From an uncultured Cellvibrionales bacterium (lineage in GTDB: Bacteria > Pseudomonadota > Gammaproteobacteria > Pseudomonadales > Porticoccaceae), in NCBI GenBank assembly GCA_913031145.1, contig CAJWCO010000023.1, forward strand, positions 1 to 37,991: DNA of 37,991 bases, in the 5' to 3' direction. Positions 25,651-36,041 of this stretch are shown here, piece after piece. Below the pieces are notes generated by a model that worked only from the letters and a program-made list of their open reading frames with translations, was not told where the DNA came from and made no database searches. The translations under genes were made by a program, and so were the position numbers. How positions within the stretch are numbered: the stretch's first letter is position 1; every line of letters begins with the position of its first letter.

Positions 25651-27093
25651 ATGTCACAAGCATCGAAAAGCCCCGTAATCATGTGGTTCCGTCAAGATCT
25701 TAGGCTTCGTGATAATCCGGCCTTACATGGTGCGTGCGCGCGCGGGTGGGTTCTGCCGATTTATATTTTAGATGATGTTAACGCGGGTGAGCATCAAATG
25801 GGCGCCGCTAGTCGTGGGTGGTTACACCATGCCCTGGCAAGTCTCAACGAGTCGTTGGCTCACCGCTTGCGGTTTTACTGTGGCGACGCAACGGTTTTGT
25901 TGCCTAAAATCGCAGAACATCACGGGGCGTCTGCGGTCTACTGGAACCGTTGTTATGAGCCGTGGCGTATTGCCCGTGATGGTGCACTTAAGATCCTACT
26001 TCGGGCCTCTGGCATTGACGTAGATACTCACAACGGCAGTTTACTGTGGGAGCCTTGGCAGGTACTAAAAAAAGACCGAACGCCTTATCGCGTCTTTACG
26101 CCCTATTATCGACGTGGGTGTTTGGAAGCCGACGGGCCGCGCGAACCCTTACCTGCGCCAGCTATCGGTGATGTCCCTCCGCCCGACCCAGATGGACAGG
26201 AGTGCACACTCGAGGGGCTTCAATTATTGCCGACTCTCAACTGGGCAGCGTCGTTATACAATCGTTGGGAGATCAGTGAGGATGCCGCGCAAGAACGTCT
26301 CGAAGATTTTGTAGCGAACGGTCTGCAGGATTATCGTGAGGGACGTAATTACCCAGATAGACCGAATGTCTCCCGGTTGTCGCCTTATTTCCATTTCGGC
26401 CAATTATCGCCTAATGCTGCTTGGCATAAAGCCAACAAAGCCGCTGCCTATGTGGGCGATCATGCCAGCCTCGACACCTTCTTGAGCGAGCTAGGATGGC
26501 GCGAGTTTTCCTCTTACCTACTCTATCACTTCCCACATTTACCGAGATCGAATTTGCAATCGCGATTTGATCGTTTTCCATGGAGAGAGGATCCTGACGC
26601 GCTAAAAGCGTGGCAGTTTGGGCATACCGGCTATCCACTCATTGATGCGGGGATGCACGAGTTGTTACAAACGGGTTACATGCATAACCGCGTACGTATG
26701 GTGGTGGGCTCTTTTCTCGTAAAAAATCTGTTACTCCACTGGCACAGCGGCGAAGCATGGTTTTGGGACTCATTAGTCGATGCTGATCTTGCAAGTAACA
26801 GCGCTAGTTGGCAGTGGGTGGCCGGTAGTGGTGCCGATGCAGCCCCTTTCTTTAGAATTTTTAATCCGGTCACTCAAAGCGAAAAATTCGATCCGGAGGG
26901 CGACTACATCCGTCGCTATGTTCCCGCACTTGCGCGGCTACCCAAAAAGTATATTCATGCACCATGGCTGGCTCCAAGCGATGTCCTTGCTGAGTTTGGC
27001 GTAACGCTTGGGACCACCTATCCAACACGCATCGTCGACATTAAAGCCTCCCGAGAGAGAGCGCTTGAGGCATTCGCTAAAATCCGCTCCTGA
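25651..27093 (+). CDS. phrB: Cryptochrome/DNA photolyase family protein (class I CPD photolyase-like)
   Basis: Light-driven repair of cyclobutane pyrimidine dimers using FAD and an antenna chromophore. It has 480 residues. The N-terminal photolyase-related domain starts VIMWFRQDLRLRDNPAL. The C-terminal FAD-binding domain has GWREFSSYLLYHFPH, WQFGHTGYPLIDAGM, GYMHNRVRMVVGSFLVK and NSASWQWVAGSGADAAPFFRI, including Asn and Trp residues of the FAD/electron-transfer site. The start at 25651 has an AGAGGA ribosome site; the frame is open upstream to 25456, but those residues do not resemble a photolyase. The gene lies between purH and purD on the opposite strand, which suggests insertion into an ancestral purHD operon. 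Confidence 0.93.
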   Translation: MSQASKSPVIMWFRQDLRLRDNPALHGACARGWVLPIYILDDVNAGEHQMGAASRGWLHHALASLNESLAHRLRFYCGDATVLLPKIAEHHGASAVYWNRCYEPWRIARDGALKILLRASGIDVDTHNGSLLWEPWQVLKKDRTPYRVFTPYYRRGCLEADGPREPLPAPAIGDVPPPDPDGQECTLEGLQLLPTLNWAASLYNRWEISEDAAQERLEDFVANGLQDYREGRNYPDRPNVSRLSPYFHFGQLSPNAAWHKANKAAAYVGDHASLDTFLSELGWREFSSYLLYHFPHLPRSNLQSRFDRFPWREDPDALKAWQFGHTGYPLIDAGMHELLQTGYMHNRVRMVVGSFLVKNLLLHWHSGEAWFWDSLVDADLASNSASWQWVAGSGADAAPFFRIFNPVTQSEKFDPEGDYIRRYVPALARLPKKYIHAPWLAPSDVLAEFGVTLGTTYPTRIVDIKASRERALEAFAKIRS

Positions 27094-27121
27094 TGCCCAG
27101 CATGTGTATGCCTTGATCTCT

Positions 27122-28696
<1,575 letters not shown>

Positions 28697-28716
28697 CGTG
28701 TCCTCTTTGTGATGTT

Positions 28717-28974
28717 TTATAACAAATCGTATTGTTTGAGTTTTTTACGGAGGGTGGCTCGGTTGAGGCCCAGCATAGCGGCAGCGCGGCTTTGGTTATG
28801 GCGGCTATACTTCATCACGGCCTCTAACAAGGGGGGTTCGACTTCAGCTAAAACTAATGCGTATAAGTCAGTCGTGCTTTGGCCATCTAGATCACTAAAG
28901 TAACGCGCCATGGCTTTGGCTGCGCTTTCACGCAGTGAGCCGTGTTCTTGTATAGTCTTCTTATTCTCAGACAT
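28717..28974 (-). CDS. fis: DNA-binding protein Fis
   Basis: Small nucleoid protein (85 residues) that bends DNA and activates stable-RNA promoters and site-specific recombination. The C-terminal helix-turn-helix is clear: [22 protein letters not shown], then [10 protein letters not shown]. The N-terminal arm and dimerisation helix precede it. The ATG shares one base with the dusB TGA, the classic dusB-fis operon in which Fis expression depends on dusB transcription. Twenty nucleotides separate its stop from the purH start. Confidence 0.97.
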   Translation of the reverse strand: MSENKKTIQEHGSLRESAAKAMARYFSDLDGQSTTDLYALVLAEVEPPLLEAVMKYSRHNQSRAAAMLGLNRATLRKKLKQYDLL

Positions 28975-29963
28975 CAGGCAGCGTATTCCCTCAAAGTCTG
29001 TGTATTATTAAGGAACAGACTCAGTGCTATTTTTTGTTGTCGTGCGCAATCAATTTTATTAAAACGTTGCATGAAAAGGCGTCCTTCCGGTTCTGCGTTC
29101 AAATACCAACCCATATGTTTTCTGACGATTCTGACCCCGCTGGGTTCCCCATAGAATTGGTGAACGGCGTCGAGGTGACGTGTCATAACTTGGGCTTTTT
29201 CCGTGAGTGATGGCGCCGCCATTTTTTTACCGTGCGTTAGGTAGTGATTAATTTGACGAAAAATCCATGGGTTTCCTTGTGCGGCACGCCCCACCATGAT
29301 TGCGGCTGCCCCTGTATGTTGAAGAACCCTGCTGGCCTTTTCAGGGCTATTCACGTCGCCATTGGCGAGTACCGGTATTTGCACTTTGGCGCACACTTCA
29401 GCGATCGTGTCATACTCGATCTCGCCAACAAAACGGCACGCCCGCGTGCGGCCATGGATCGCCAAAGCGGCGACGCCCGCGTCCTCCGCAATTTTTGCGA
29501 CTTTTACTGCATTCCTATGGTTTGTATCCCATCCTGTGCGGATTTTTAGTGTCACTGGGACTGCCACTGCATTAACGACCGCAGTCAGAATGTCCTGTAC
29601 CAACGGGGTGTCGCGCAATAATGCTGATCCGGCGGCACGTCGGCATACTTTTTTAGCGGGGCAGCCCATGTTGATGTCGATGATTTCGGCGCCGAGCGCA
29701 ACATTATATTGTGCGGCTGCAGCCATCATGTTCGGGTCGTAGCCAGCAATTTGCACTGACCTTGGGGCAGGTTCGTCACCAAATTGGGTACGAAGAGACG
29801 ATTTACGTGTCTGCCATGTAGTCGGATCGGCAGCTACCATTTCCGAAACAACTAAACCCGCGCCAAGCTCTCGACAGAGCTGTCGGAATGGGAGATCAGT
29901 GACGCCCGCCATAGGTGCTAGGACCGTTTGGTTAACAATATTGTAAGGTCCAATGTTATACAC
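28974..29963 (-). CDS. dusB: tRNA-dihydrouridine synthase B
   Basis: FMN enzyme reducing uridine to dihydrouridine in the D-loop of tRNA. It has 329 residues with a GTG start (29963). [16 protein letters not shown] begins the TIM barrel, [10 protein letters not shown] contains the catalytic Cys, LKIRTGW and [10 protein letters not shown] bind substrate and FMN, and [12 protein letters not shown] closes the barrel before the helical RNA-binding domain. It is first in the dusB-fis pair, 112 nt after prmA. Confidence 0.96.
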   Translation of the reverse strand: MYNIGPYNIVNQTVLAPMAGVTDLPFRQLCRELGAGLVVSEMVAADPTTWQTRKSSLRTQFGDEPAPRSVQIAGYDPNMMAAAAQYNVALGAEIIDINMGCPAKKVCRRAAGSALLRDTPLVQDILTAVVNAVAVPVTLKIRTGWDTNHRNAVKVAKIAEDAGVAALAIHGRTRACRFVGEIEYDTIAEVCAKVQIPVLANGDVNSPEKASRVLQHTGAAAIMVGRAAQGNPWIFRQINHYLTHGKKMAAPSLTEKAQVMTRHLDAVHQFYGEPSGVRIVRKHMGWYLNAEPEGRLFMQRFNKIDCARQQKIALSLFLNNTQTLREYAA

Positions 29964-30075
29964 AGTGCAACGATCTCAACGCGTTCTAAATTACCTCATA
30001 GTAACCGGACTGCCGACGTTTAAAAAGCTCTGCGAAGAAAAAAGTCATGTCAATTTCTCTTCGACTGCGGCGCGC

Positions 30076-30957
30076 TCATGTCAGTCGCTTGTGGCCATGA
30101 AGTTGCGCCCAATCCGCAGACATTTTGGGGGTGTAAAAGGAAAAGTCGGAACTATAGGCGGCGCAAACTGTGTCAATCTGTTCGTTGAGAATGCCAGACA
30201 GGCAAAGTGCTCCGCTGTTGGTCGTCATGGCGGTTAACTGGGGTGCTAATGCAATCAAGGGGGCGGCCAGAATGTTTGCTAGCACAACTTGAGCGCTTGA
30301 ATTTTTCGGCAGTTCGTGTGGCAAATAGCACTGTAGGTTTGATTCTGGAATGCTGTTGCGCTCGGCATTGCTTCTCGTCGCTGCAAGTGCTTGAGGATCA
30401 TTATCGACGGCGATGACGTAAGATGCCCCCAACAAGAGCGCCGCAATGCCAAGGATTCCTGATCCACACCCGTAATCAATCACTGTTTTCTGACTCAGAG
30501 ACTGCCCGTCGAGCCATTGTAGGCACATAAAAGTGGTGGGGTGACTTCCTGTGCCGAAAGCCATTCCGGGGTCCAGGATTAAATTGACTTTGGAGGCATC
30601 AGGTGGCGATCTCCAACTTGGGCATATCCAGAGACGTTCTCCGCATCGAAGGGGGAAAAAGTCCTGCTTCCAAATATCCGTCCACTGCTTTTCTGCGAGT
30701 TTTTCCCAAGACAACTCAATGCCATCATGTTGGGTTTTGACGTGGGCGTCCACGTATTCTCTGTCTATTTGAGTTGTGTACAAGCCGGTTACCAAGCACG
30801 CATCCCACAGTGGCGTTTCACCGACCGCAGGCTCTAATATCGGCTGGTCAGCCGCATCTTGAAGGGTAATTGACAGTGCACCGGTCGCAAGGAGTGTCGC
30901 CTCTATGGTCTCACTATCAGCGCGGCAACAGCCAATTTTAATTTGAATCCACGACAT
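30076..30957 (-). CDS. prmA: Ribosomal protein L11 methyltransferase
   Basis: SAM-dependent methylation of lysines and the N-terminus of ribosomal protein L11. With the ATG at 30957 it has 293 residues, equal to E. coli PrmA, beginning MSWIQIKI. The C-terminal domain contains DPGMAFGTGSHPTT, the SAM motif VIDYGCGSGILGIAALLLGA, and VLANILAAPLIAL (NxL substrate motif). AAGGCGAG is the ribosome site. It starts 23 nt after the accC stop; the accBC-prmA-dusB order is typical of the class. Confidence 0.96.
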   Translation of the reverse strand: MSWIQIKIGCCRADSETIEATLLATGALSITLQDAADQPILEPAVGETPLWDACLVTGLYTTQIDREYVDAHVKTQHDGIELSWEKLAEKQWTDIWKQDFFPLRCGERLWICPSWRSPPDASKVNLILDPGMAFGTGSHPTTFMCLQWLDGQSLSQKTVIDYGCGSGILGIAALLLGASYVIAVDNDPQALAATRSNAERNSIPESNLQCYLPHELPKNSSAQVVLANILAAPLIALAPQLTAMTTNSGALCLSGILNEQIDTVCAAYSSDFSFYTPKMSADWAQLHGHKRLT

Positions 30958-30980
30958 AGAGATCTCGCCTTTTCGCTCGC

Positions 30981-32321
30981 TCAAAGGCCGAGCTTCTTCT
31001 CCAAGTAGTGAATGTTCACGCCGCCACGTTTAAATGCTGGGTCACGAACTAGGCTGGCATGGAGGGCGATATTCGTTTTGATCCCATCGATTAGCATCTC
31101 ATCAAGTGCGTTTGCCATTCGCGACATCGACGACGCTCTGTCACTTCCGTAGGTAATAATCTTGCCGATTAACGAGTCATAATGCGGAGGTACGCAATAG
31201 CCGTTGTAAATATGTGAATCCACCCGCACCCCGTTTCCTCCGGGGGCATGGTATGCCAGAATCTTACCTGGTTGTGGAAGGAAGGTCTCCGGATCCTCTG
31301 CGTTAATTCGGCACTCCAGGGCATGACCGCGAAAGACAATATCTTTCTGCTGGATACTCAAGGGTCGGCCGCTGGCGATGAGCAGCTGTTGTTTCACTAG
31401 ATCAATACCCGTGATCATCTCAGATACTGGGTGTTCAACTTGAATTCGTGTATTCATCTCGATGAAATAGAATTGGTCATCCTCATACAGAAATTCAAAG
31501 GTGCCGGCGCCACGGTAGCCGATCTGAATGCATGCATTTACACAGCTGGCATAGACCTGCTCGCGCAGTGCTTCTGGGATGTTGGGTGCTGGCGCCTCTT
31601 CGATGACCTTTTGGTGTCGTCGTTGCAGCGAGCAGTCGCGGTCTCCAAGATGAATAGCGTTGCCTTGTCCGTCGGCTAAAACTTGCACTTCGACGTGCCT
31701 AGGGTTTTGTAAAAACTTTTCCATGTACAGGGTGTCGTCCCCGAACGCTGCGCCTGCTTCTGCGCGGGTGATGGCGATGGCGTTCATCAGCGCTTGCGAA
31801 TTTTCAGCAACTCGCATTCCGCGGCCGCCTCCGCCAGCGGCAGCTTTAATGATCACGGGGTAGCCAATTCGCGCGGCGGTTTGCTGGAGGACAATTGGGT
31901 CATCGCCCAAGGGGCCGTCTGAGCCAGGAACCGTCGGCACACCCGCTTTTTTCATCGCGTTTATGGCAGCGACTTTATCGCCCATGATTCGAATGACGTC
32001 AGCAGTGGGCCCCACGAATATAAAGCCACTATTCTCTGCGCGCTCTGCAAAATCTGCACTTTCCGCTAGAAATCCATAGCCTGGATGAACGGCATTCGAA
32101 TTAGTAATTTCCATTGCGCTGATAATGGCGGGAACGTTTAGATAACTTTGGGCCGATGGATTGGGGCCGATACAAATCGCTTCGTCGGCGAGTTTGACAT
32201 GTTTAAGATTAGCGTCGATTTTGGAGTGGACCGCCACCGTCTTTATTTGTAGTTCTTTGCAAGCGCGAAGAATTCTTAAGGCAATTTCACCGCGATTTGC
32301 GATCAACACTTTGTCGAGCAT
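30981..32321 (-). CDS. accC: Acetyl-CoA carboxylase, biotin carboxylase subunit
   Basis: ATP-dependent carboxylation of biotin on AccB, the first half-reaction of acetyl-CoA carboxylase in fatty-acid synthesis. The ATG at 32321 has a CAGGAG site 5 nt away and gives 446 residues starting [18 protein letters not shown]. The ATP-grasp loop is [32 protein letters not shown] supplies metal and biotin residues. The frame is open upstream to 32432, into accB, but those residues are not homologous. It begins 19 nt after accB. Confidence 0.97.
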   Translation of the reverse strand: MLDKVLIANRGEIALRILRACKELQIKTVAVHSKIDANLKHVKLADEAICIGPNPSAQSYLNVPAIISAMEITNSNAVHPGYGFLAESADFAERAENSGFIFVGPTADVIRIMGDKVAAINAMKKAGVPTVPGSDGPLGDDPIVLQQTAARIGYPVIIKAAAGGGGRGMRVAENSQALMNAIAITRAEAGAAFGDDTLYMEKFLQNPRHVEVQVLADGQGNAIHLGDRDCSLQRRHQKVIEEAPAPNIPEALREQVYASCVNACIQIGYRGAGTFEFLYEDDQFYFIEMNTRIQVEHPVSEMITGIDLVKQQLLIASGRPLSIQQKDIVFRGHALECRINAEDPETFLPQPGKILAYHAPGGNGVRVDSHIYNGYCVPPHYDSLIGKIITYGSDRASSMSRMANALDEMLIDGIKTNIALHASLVRDPAFKRGGVNIHYLEKKLGL

Positions 32322-32340
32322 AGACACTCCTGCTGGTCGC

Positions 32341-32796
32341 TTAAATGAGCCTAAACATGGGCTGATCAAATTCGACGGGGTCGCCATCATCGACCAGTAT
32401 TTCAGTAATAGTACCTGCCGTCGTCGCTTCAATCTGATTCATCATTTTCATAGCTTCGACGATGCACAAGACGTCCCCAACGGCAACCGATTGACCAACA
32501 GTGACAAACGGGCCTGCTTCAGGCGCTGCCGCGGCATAAAAACTCCCAACCATTGGCGAACGGATCAGCTCGCCTTTTTCGAGTGAATGCTCCATGGGTT
32601 CGGCAGTGCTGGTCTTTGTCGCCTGCTGCAAGTGTGCAGGGGCGGGTTGCGGAGGGGGCATCGGCGCGTGAGCAGCCTGCACAATCGTCCCGCCGCGACT
32701 AATACGAACCGACTCTTCGCCTTCTTTTATTTCCAACTCGTTGATGTTTGATTCTTCTAGTAACTCAATGAGTTTTTTTACCTTGCGGATATCCAT
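32341..32796 (-). CDS. accB: Acetyl-CoA carboxylase, biotin carboxyl carrier protein
   Basis: Carries biotin between AccC and the carboxyltransferase AccAD. It has 151 residues: an N-terminal segment [17 protein letters not shown], a Pro/Ala-rich flexible linker (about 41-60) and a biotinyl domain with the modified Lys117 in VEAMKMMN. The thumb region is recognisable before the EAMKM motif. It starts only 2 nt after the aroQ stop and ends 19 nt before accC, so the three genes form an operon. Confidence 0.97.
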   Translation of the reverse strand: MDIRKVKKLIELLEESNINELEIKEGEESVRISRGGTIVQAAHAPMPPPQPAPAHLQQATKTSTAEPMEHSLEKGELIRSPMVGSFYAAAAPEAGPFVTVGQSVAVGDVLCIVEAMKMMNQIEATTAGTITEILVDDGDPVEFDQPMFRLI

Positions 32797-32798
32797 GC

Positions 32799-33257
32799 TT
32801 AATTGCCTTTGCTTTGATCAGTGTGACAGTGTTTTATGGCGGCTTGAAATGCGAGTTCATAACCTAATGCGCCGAAGCCGCTGAGCACCCCGACCGCAAT
32901 ATCGGAAAAATAGGATTGTTTGCGAAACTCTTCGCGGCAATGCACGTTTGAGAGATGAACCTCTATGAAAGGCAGTGCCACTGCCAACAATGCATCGCGG
33001 AGTGCGATACTACTGTGAGTAAACGCTCCTGGGTTCATAATGATGATATCGGTTCCGTCATGTTGCGCTTCATGGATACGGTCAATGAGCAAATGCTCAG
33101 CGTTGCTCTGAAAAGATTGCAACCGGTGTCCCACAGCTGAGGCGTTAGTTTCGAGAGCGCTAACAATGTCGTTGAGGCGCCCGCTCCCGTAGTGTTTGGG
33201 CTCGCGCGATCCGAGGAGATTAAGATTCGGGCCATTTAAAAGGAGTATGTTGGTCAT
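32799..33257 (-). CDS. aroQ: 3-dehydroquinate dehydratase, type II
   Basis: Dodecameric enzyme converting 3-dehydroquinate to 3-dehydroshikimate in the shikimate pathway. It has 152 residues from the ATG at 33257. The N terminus [17 protein letters not shown] is diagnostic. Catalytic Tyr23 (KHYGSG), Asn and His in [17 protein letters not shown] and the [14 protein letters not shown] lid are present. GGGG precedes the start. It heads the aroQ-accB-accC operon and thereby links aromatic and fatty-acid synthesis genes, as in many gammaproteobacteria. Confidence 0.97.
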   Translation of the reverse strand: MTNILLLNGPNLNLLGSREPKHYGSGRLNDIVSALETNASAVGHRLQSFQSNAEHLLIDRIHEAQHDGTDIIIMNPGAFTHSSIALRDALLAVALPFIEVHLSNVHCREEFRKQSYFSDIAVGVLSGFGALGYELAFQAAIKHCHTDQSKGN

Positions 33258-33341
33258 TCGAGACCCCAAATAACAGAACGTAATTTGGATAGTCTGCACG
33301 AAAAAGATCAGAATGTCTATTAGTGTCCCTTAAATAGCTAT

Positions 33342-33493
33342 TTCGGCGAAATTCCCCGAAAATATCGTTTTTTCGAGCACTTTTCAATCCATTTTTAGAT
33401 GAGGCGGCATTTTCTCTGACGTTCGGCGAGAATGTGACACTTTTTGCACTCGATCTATGTAATTTCGCTGAAAATCCACGATCTTCGCTGAAA
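33342..33493. repeat. Four short TTCGSYGARA repeats upstream of aroQ-accBC
   Basis: TTCGGCGAAA (33342), TTCGGCGAGA (33422), TTCGCTGAAA (33464) and TTCGCTGAAA (33484) all point the same way in the 262-nt aroQ-dsbD interval. The last two are identical and exactly 20 nt apart, near two helical turns. Such spacing suits a regulator binding one DNA face. The function is unknown. Confidence 0.4.
33359..33387 (-). promoter_or_regulatory. Probable promoter of aroQ-accB-accC
   Basis: On the minus strand, TTGAAA (33387-33382), a 17-nt spacer and TATTTT (33364-33359) lie about 100 nt upstream of the aroQ ATG. The -35 matches five of six consensus positions, the -10 four of six. Confidence 0.4.
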
Positions 33494-33519
33494 TAAGGGA
33501 AAATTATGCAAAATTGGTG

Positions 33520-35289
33520 TTATTTTCGCGTATTTTGACTTTTTCCATAGAAGGTCGTCTGGATTTTCTGAGGGGACAGGATTTGATCGAGTATCTGCGG
33601 CTCTTGGTTGTCGCGACTGTAATAAACGTACAGCGGCACGCCCGTGCGTTGAAAACGATTGAGAAAAGCAGTGATCTCAGCGTCTCGACGCGTCCAGTCA
33701 GCTTTTAAATAGGTGATCTTTTGCTCTTTTAACGCACTATAAAAAGACTCAGAACTTAGAGCAACGCGTTCGTTGACTAAGCATGTGACGCACCAGTCTG
33801 CGCCCACGCTAATAAATACGGCGTGATTGTCGTTCAGCAGTGCGCCGAGTTTCGCCTCTGAATAAGCTTCCCATTGCCGAGGCTCAGTCTTCGTGGTGAG
33901 CATAGTTAGCGGCAAACCCAGTGCAATACCGAGGACAATAATTGCTGGAACTTTTGCTAGATACCGCGCTGAATTTACCTGTATTTTCCATAACCAAATA
34001 GACAAGCTGAGGAATACAAGCCCCAGCACGACGGACGCAACAACGTTCATATTGGTTTGTTTTCCGACGACCCATAGTAACCATACTGCCGTCATAAAAA
34101 GCGGAAATGCCATAGCCTGTTTGAAGTGATTCATCCACGCCCCTGGCCGCGGTAGTTTGTTGCGCCACGCGGGTATCCAGGTCAGTAGTATCAGTGGTAA
34201 CGCCATGCCGAGGCCGAGGCACGCAAACACCAGAAGAGACCATGCTACGGGTTGGGTGAGGGTAAATCCGAGTGCCGGACCCATAAAAGGCGCGGTGCAG
34301 GGACTCGCGACCGTTGTAGCTAAAATGCCCGTCATAAACGATGCGCGATAATTACTTCCCTGTGTGGTTTCATGTCCGAGGGCCATGACGCCAGTTCCCA
34401 ATTCAAACAAGCCCAGCAATGACAGCCCCATGAAAAAAAACAGGTAGATCAAGGCACTGACAAAGAGCGGTGATTGCAGTTGAAATCCCCACCCAATGGC
34501 ATCGCCACCCGCACGCAAAATCAGCATTAGCAGTGCGATTGCAACAAAACTTAGAATGACCCCTGCCGCATAGGAAATGCCGTGCAATCGATGGGTGGTG
34601 GACGTTCCGCTCGTGGTCACAAAACTCATTGCTTTTATCGTCAGCACTGGAAAGACGCATGGCATCAGGTTGAGAAGTATTCCTCCAATTACAGCAAATA
34701 TTAAGGTCAAACCTAGCGATAACTGATCATTGGGATTTGCCGCAGAAAATGCGAGTGGCCGGCTTGCAGCAGGAATTGCTTGGACGGAGGTAATGCCGCT
34801 TTGGAGGTCAATCTTGAGCCGTTGTTGTTGTGGGGGGTAACAGAGTCCCGCATCTGCACAGCCCTGAGACTCAATATCCACCGTGATATAGCGGACAGCA
34901 TTGATGAGTGGTATACGAATTTGCGCGCTTGAGTAAAACACTTCGAGGTTACGCGCAAAATAATCATCCCATTGATTAGTGCCAGATGGAAAACTTGGCG
35001 CACCTAGCTGGGTGCTTGTATCGCCGCCCATGAATTTGAATTTTTCTTTGTAAAGGTAGTAGCCCGGGGCTATGGTCCACTCCAGCAGTAACTCAGCGTC
35101 TGTTGCTGACGCGTTGAGTTGAAAAGCATCTTCAGCAGAGAGAAACGAGTTCCCTACGAAAGAGGCTCTGGGCGTGTCTGTTGCCTGGGGATTAAAATCA
35201 CCGAATACGGACTGCGAGGCTAAAACGAATACCGTTATGGCTAACAATCTGGTAGCGTGAAATAAACAACTTTTAGTGACGATTTTCAC
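33520..35289 (-). CDS. dsbD: Thiol:disulfide interchange protein DsbD
   Basis: Moves electrons from cytoplasmic thioredoxin across the inner membrane to periplasmic thiol proteins. It has 589 residues with a GTG start (35289), GGAGGT about 11 nt upstream. Layout: signal peptide (about 1-30), periplasmic alpha domain with Cys144 and Cys150, an eight-helix membrane domain (about 190-465) with Cys211 in MPCVFP and Cys331 in ASPCTAPF, and a thioredoxin-like gamma domain with Cys500-VT-Cys503. All six redox cysteines are present. A short ORF overlaps its start by 17 nt. In several relatives cutA lies just upstream; it is not here. Confidence 0.95.
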   Translation of the reverse strand: MKIVTKSCLFHATRLLAITVFVLASQSVFGDFNPQATDTPRASFVGNSFLSAEDAFQLNASATDAELLLEWTIAPGYYLYKEKFKFMGGDTSTQLGAPSFPSGTNQWDDYFARNLEVFYSSAQIRIPLINAVRYITVDIESQGCADAGLCYPPQQQRLKIDLQSGITSVQAIPAASRPLAFSAANPNDQLSLGLTLIFAVIGGILLNLMPCVFPVLTIKAMSFVTTSGTSTTHRLHGISYAAGVILSFVAIALLMLILRAGGDAIGWGFQLQSPLFVSALIYLFFFMGLSLLGLFELGTGVMALGHETTQGSNYRASFMTGILATTVASPCTAPFMGPALGFTLTQPVAWSLLVFACLGLGMALPLILLTWIPAWRNKLPRPGAWMNHFKQAMAFPLFMTAVWLLWVVGKQTNMNVVASVVLGLVFLSLSIWLWKIQVNSARYLAKVPAIIVLGIALGLPLTMLTTKTEPRQWEAYSEAKLGALLNDNHAVFISVGADWCVTCLVNERVALSSESFYSALKEQKITYLKADWTRRDAEITAFLNRFQRTGVPLYVYYSRDNQEPQILDQILSPQKIQTTFYGKSQNTRK

Positions 35290-35380
35290 GGTCTCTAACG
35301 ACCTCCAATTCGGTCTCTAGGTAAGTAGCCCAAAAATGGACGACCCAAACGCCCAAATAAGTGGTGCCAAGGCCTGACAT
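35273..35380 (-). CDS. Small predicted membrane protein upstream of dsbD, possibly frameshifted at its start
   Basis: A 35-codon frame (MSGLGTTYLGVWVV, then HFWATYLETELEVVRD) with one hydrophobic helix and a charged tail; its TAA lies inside the dsbD start region, suggesting coupled translation. Its own ATG lacks a ribosome site. However, the best Shine-Dalgarno of the interval, AGGAGG (35416-35411), precedes two ATGs (35405, 35402) in another frame that opens MMQHRSIF and reaches a T5 run next to the 35-codon frame. Removing one base there would fuse the two into a 43-residue single-helix protein. I do not recognise a family. Sequencing indel, programmed shift and chance are all open. Confidence 0.4.
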   Translation of the reverse strand: MSGLGTTYLGVWVVHFWATYLETELEVVRDRENRH

Positions 35381-35576
35381 TAAAAATGCTGCGATGTTGC
35401 ATCATAGGCACCTCCTCGAGCGCTGCCAGAAATTTTCGACACGCGGTTTTTTGCGCGCAACCCGCTGAGTATAGCAGAGTGATGCGAGATCTCGATCAGG
35501 CACAAACGCCAAAGTTTTATCCTGCTAGACAGGCGCTCCTTGTCCACCATGGTATACTTCCGCGGGAGGTGGGCGG

Positions 35577-36041
35577 ATGCTAAAAATTTTGTTTTTTGTC
35601 GTATGTTGGTTATCCCAAGCATGCTTGGCGGTCGAAGCAATCGCAGCGCGTTTAGTGGTGGAAAACGCTTCTATTCGGTCTATGCCGCCGGGTCAAACGG
35701 TGACTGCAGCGTATTTAACCATAACCAATCTGAATTCAATTCCGTGTACATTACATGCGGCATCTTCACAGATTGCTGAGCGCGTTGAATTTCATCGTCA
35801 TAGTCATAGCAACGGGATGATGCAGATGCGTAAAGTAGATTCGCTTGTTATCCCGTCGGGCAGTCAGCTTGTATTCCGCTCAGGTGGCTTACATTTGATG
35901 CTTTTTGGCGTTGATCTAGCGCAAGAAGCGAAATCTAATCCCATCGAGTTGGTCTTAGATACCCGAGAGTGTGGTCGAGTCGTCACCGAGGCACCATTGC
36001 AGGCATTGCGAAGATTGCCCAGTGCTGGATCAATGCAATGA
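35577..36041 (+). CDS. Copper chaperone PCu(A)C family protein
   Basis: Periplasmic Cu(I)-binding protein of 154 residues of the type that delivers copper to cytochrome oxidase. A signal peptide (MLKILFFVVCWLSQACLA) is present. The family copper motif H(M)x10Mx21HxM is exact: His73, Met84, His106 and Met108. GGAGGTG lies 7 nt before the ATG. Its TGA overlaps the start of the DUF2333 gene (ATGA). It is divergent from dsbD; co-location with a disulfide reductase is consistent with oxidase copper-site assembly, but this link is inference. Confidence 0.93.
   Translation: MLKILFFVVCWLSQACLAVEAIAARLVVENASIRSMPPGQTVTAAYLTITNLNSIPCTLHAASSQIAERVEFHRHSHSNGMMQMRKVDSLVIPSGSQLVFRSGGLHLMLFGVDLAQEAKSNPIELVLDTRECGRVVTEAPLQALRRLPSAGSMQ

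Noticed and set aside
33520-35289. A TlpA/CcdA-type cytochrome c maturation protein instead of DsbD
   Set aside because: The three-domain layout with paired cysteines in the alpha, membrane and gamma domains is that of full-length DsbD.
35380-35640. 86-codon minus-strand frame overlapping the copper chaperone start
   Set aside because: It overlaps the well-supported PCu(A)C gene and its ribosome site, has no conserved features, and ends in the leader of the dsbD-associated small ORF.
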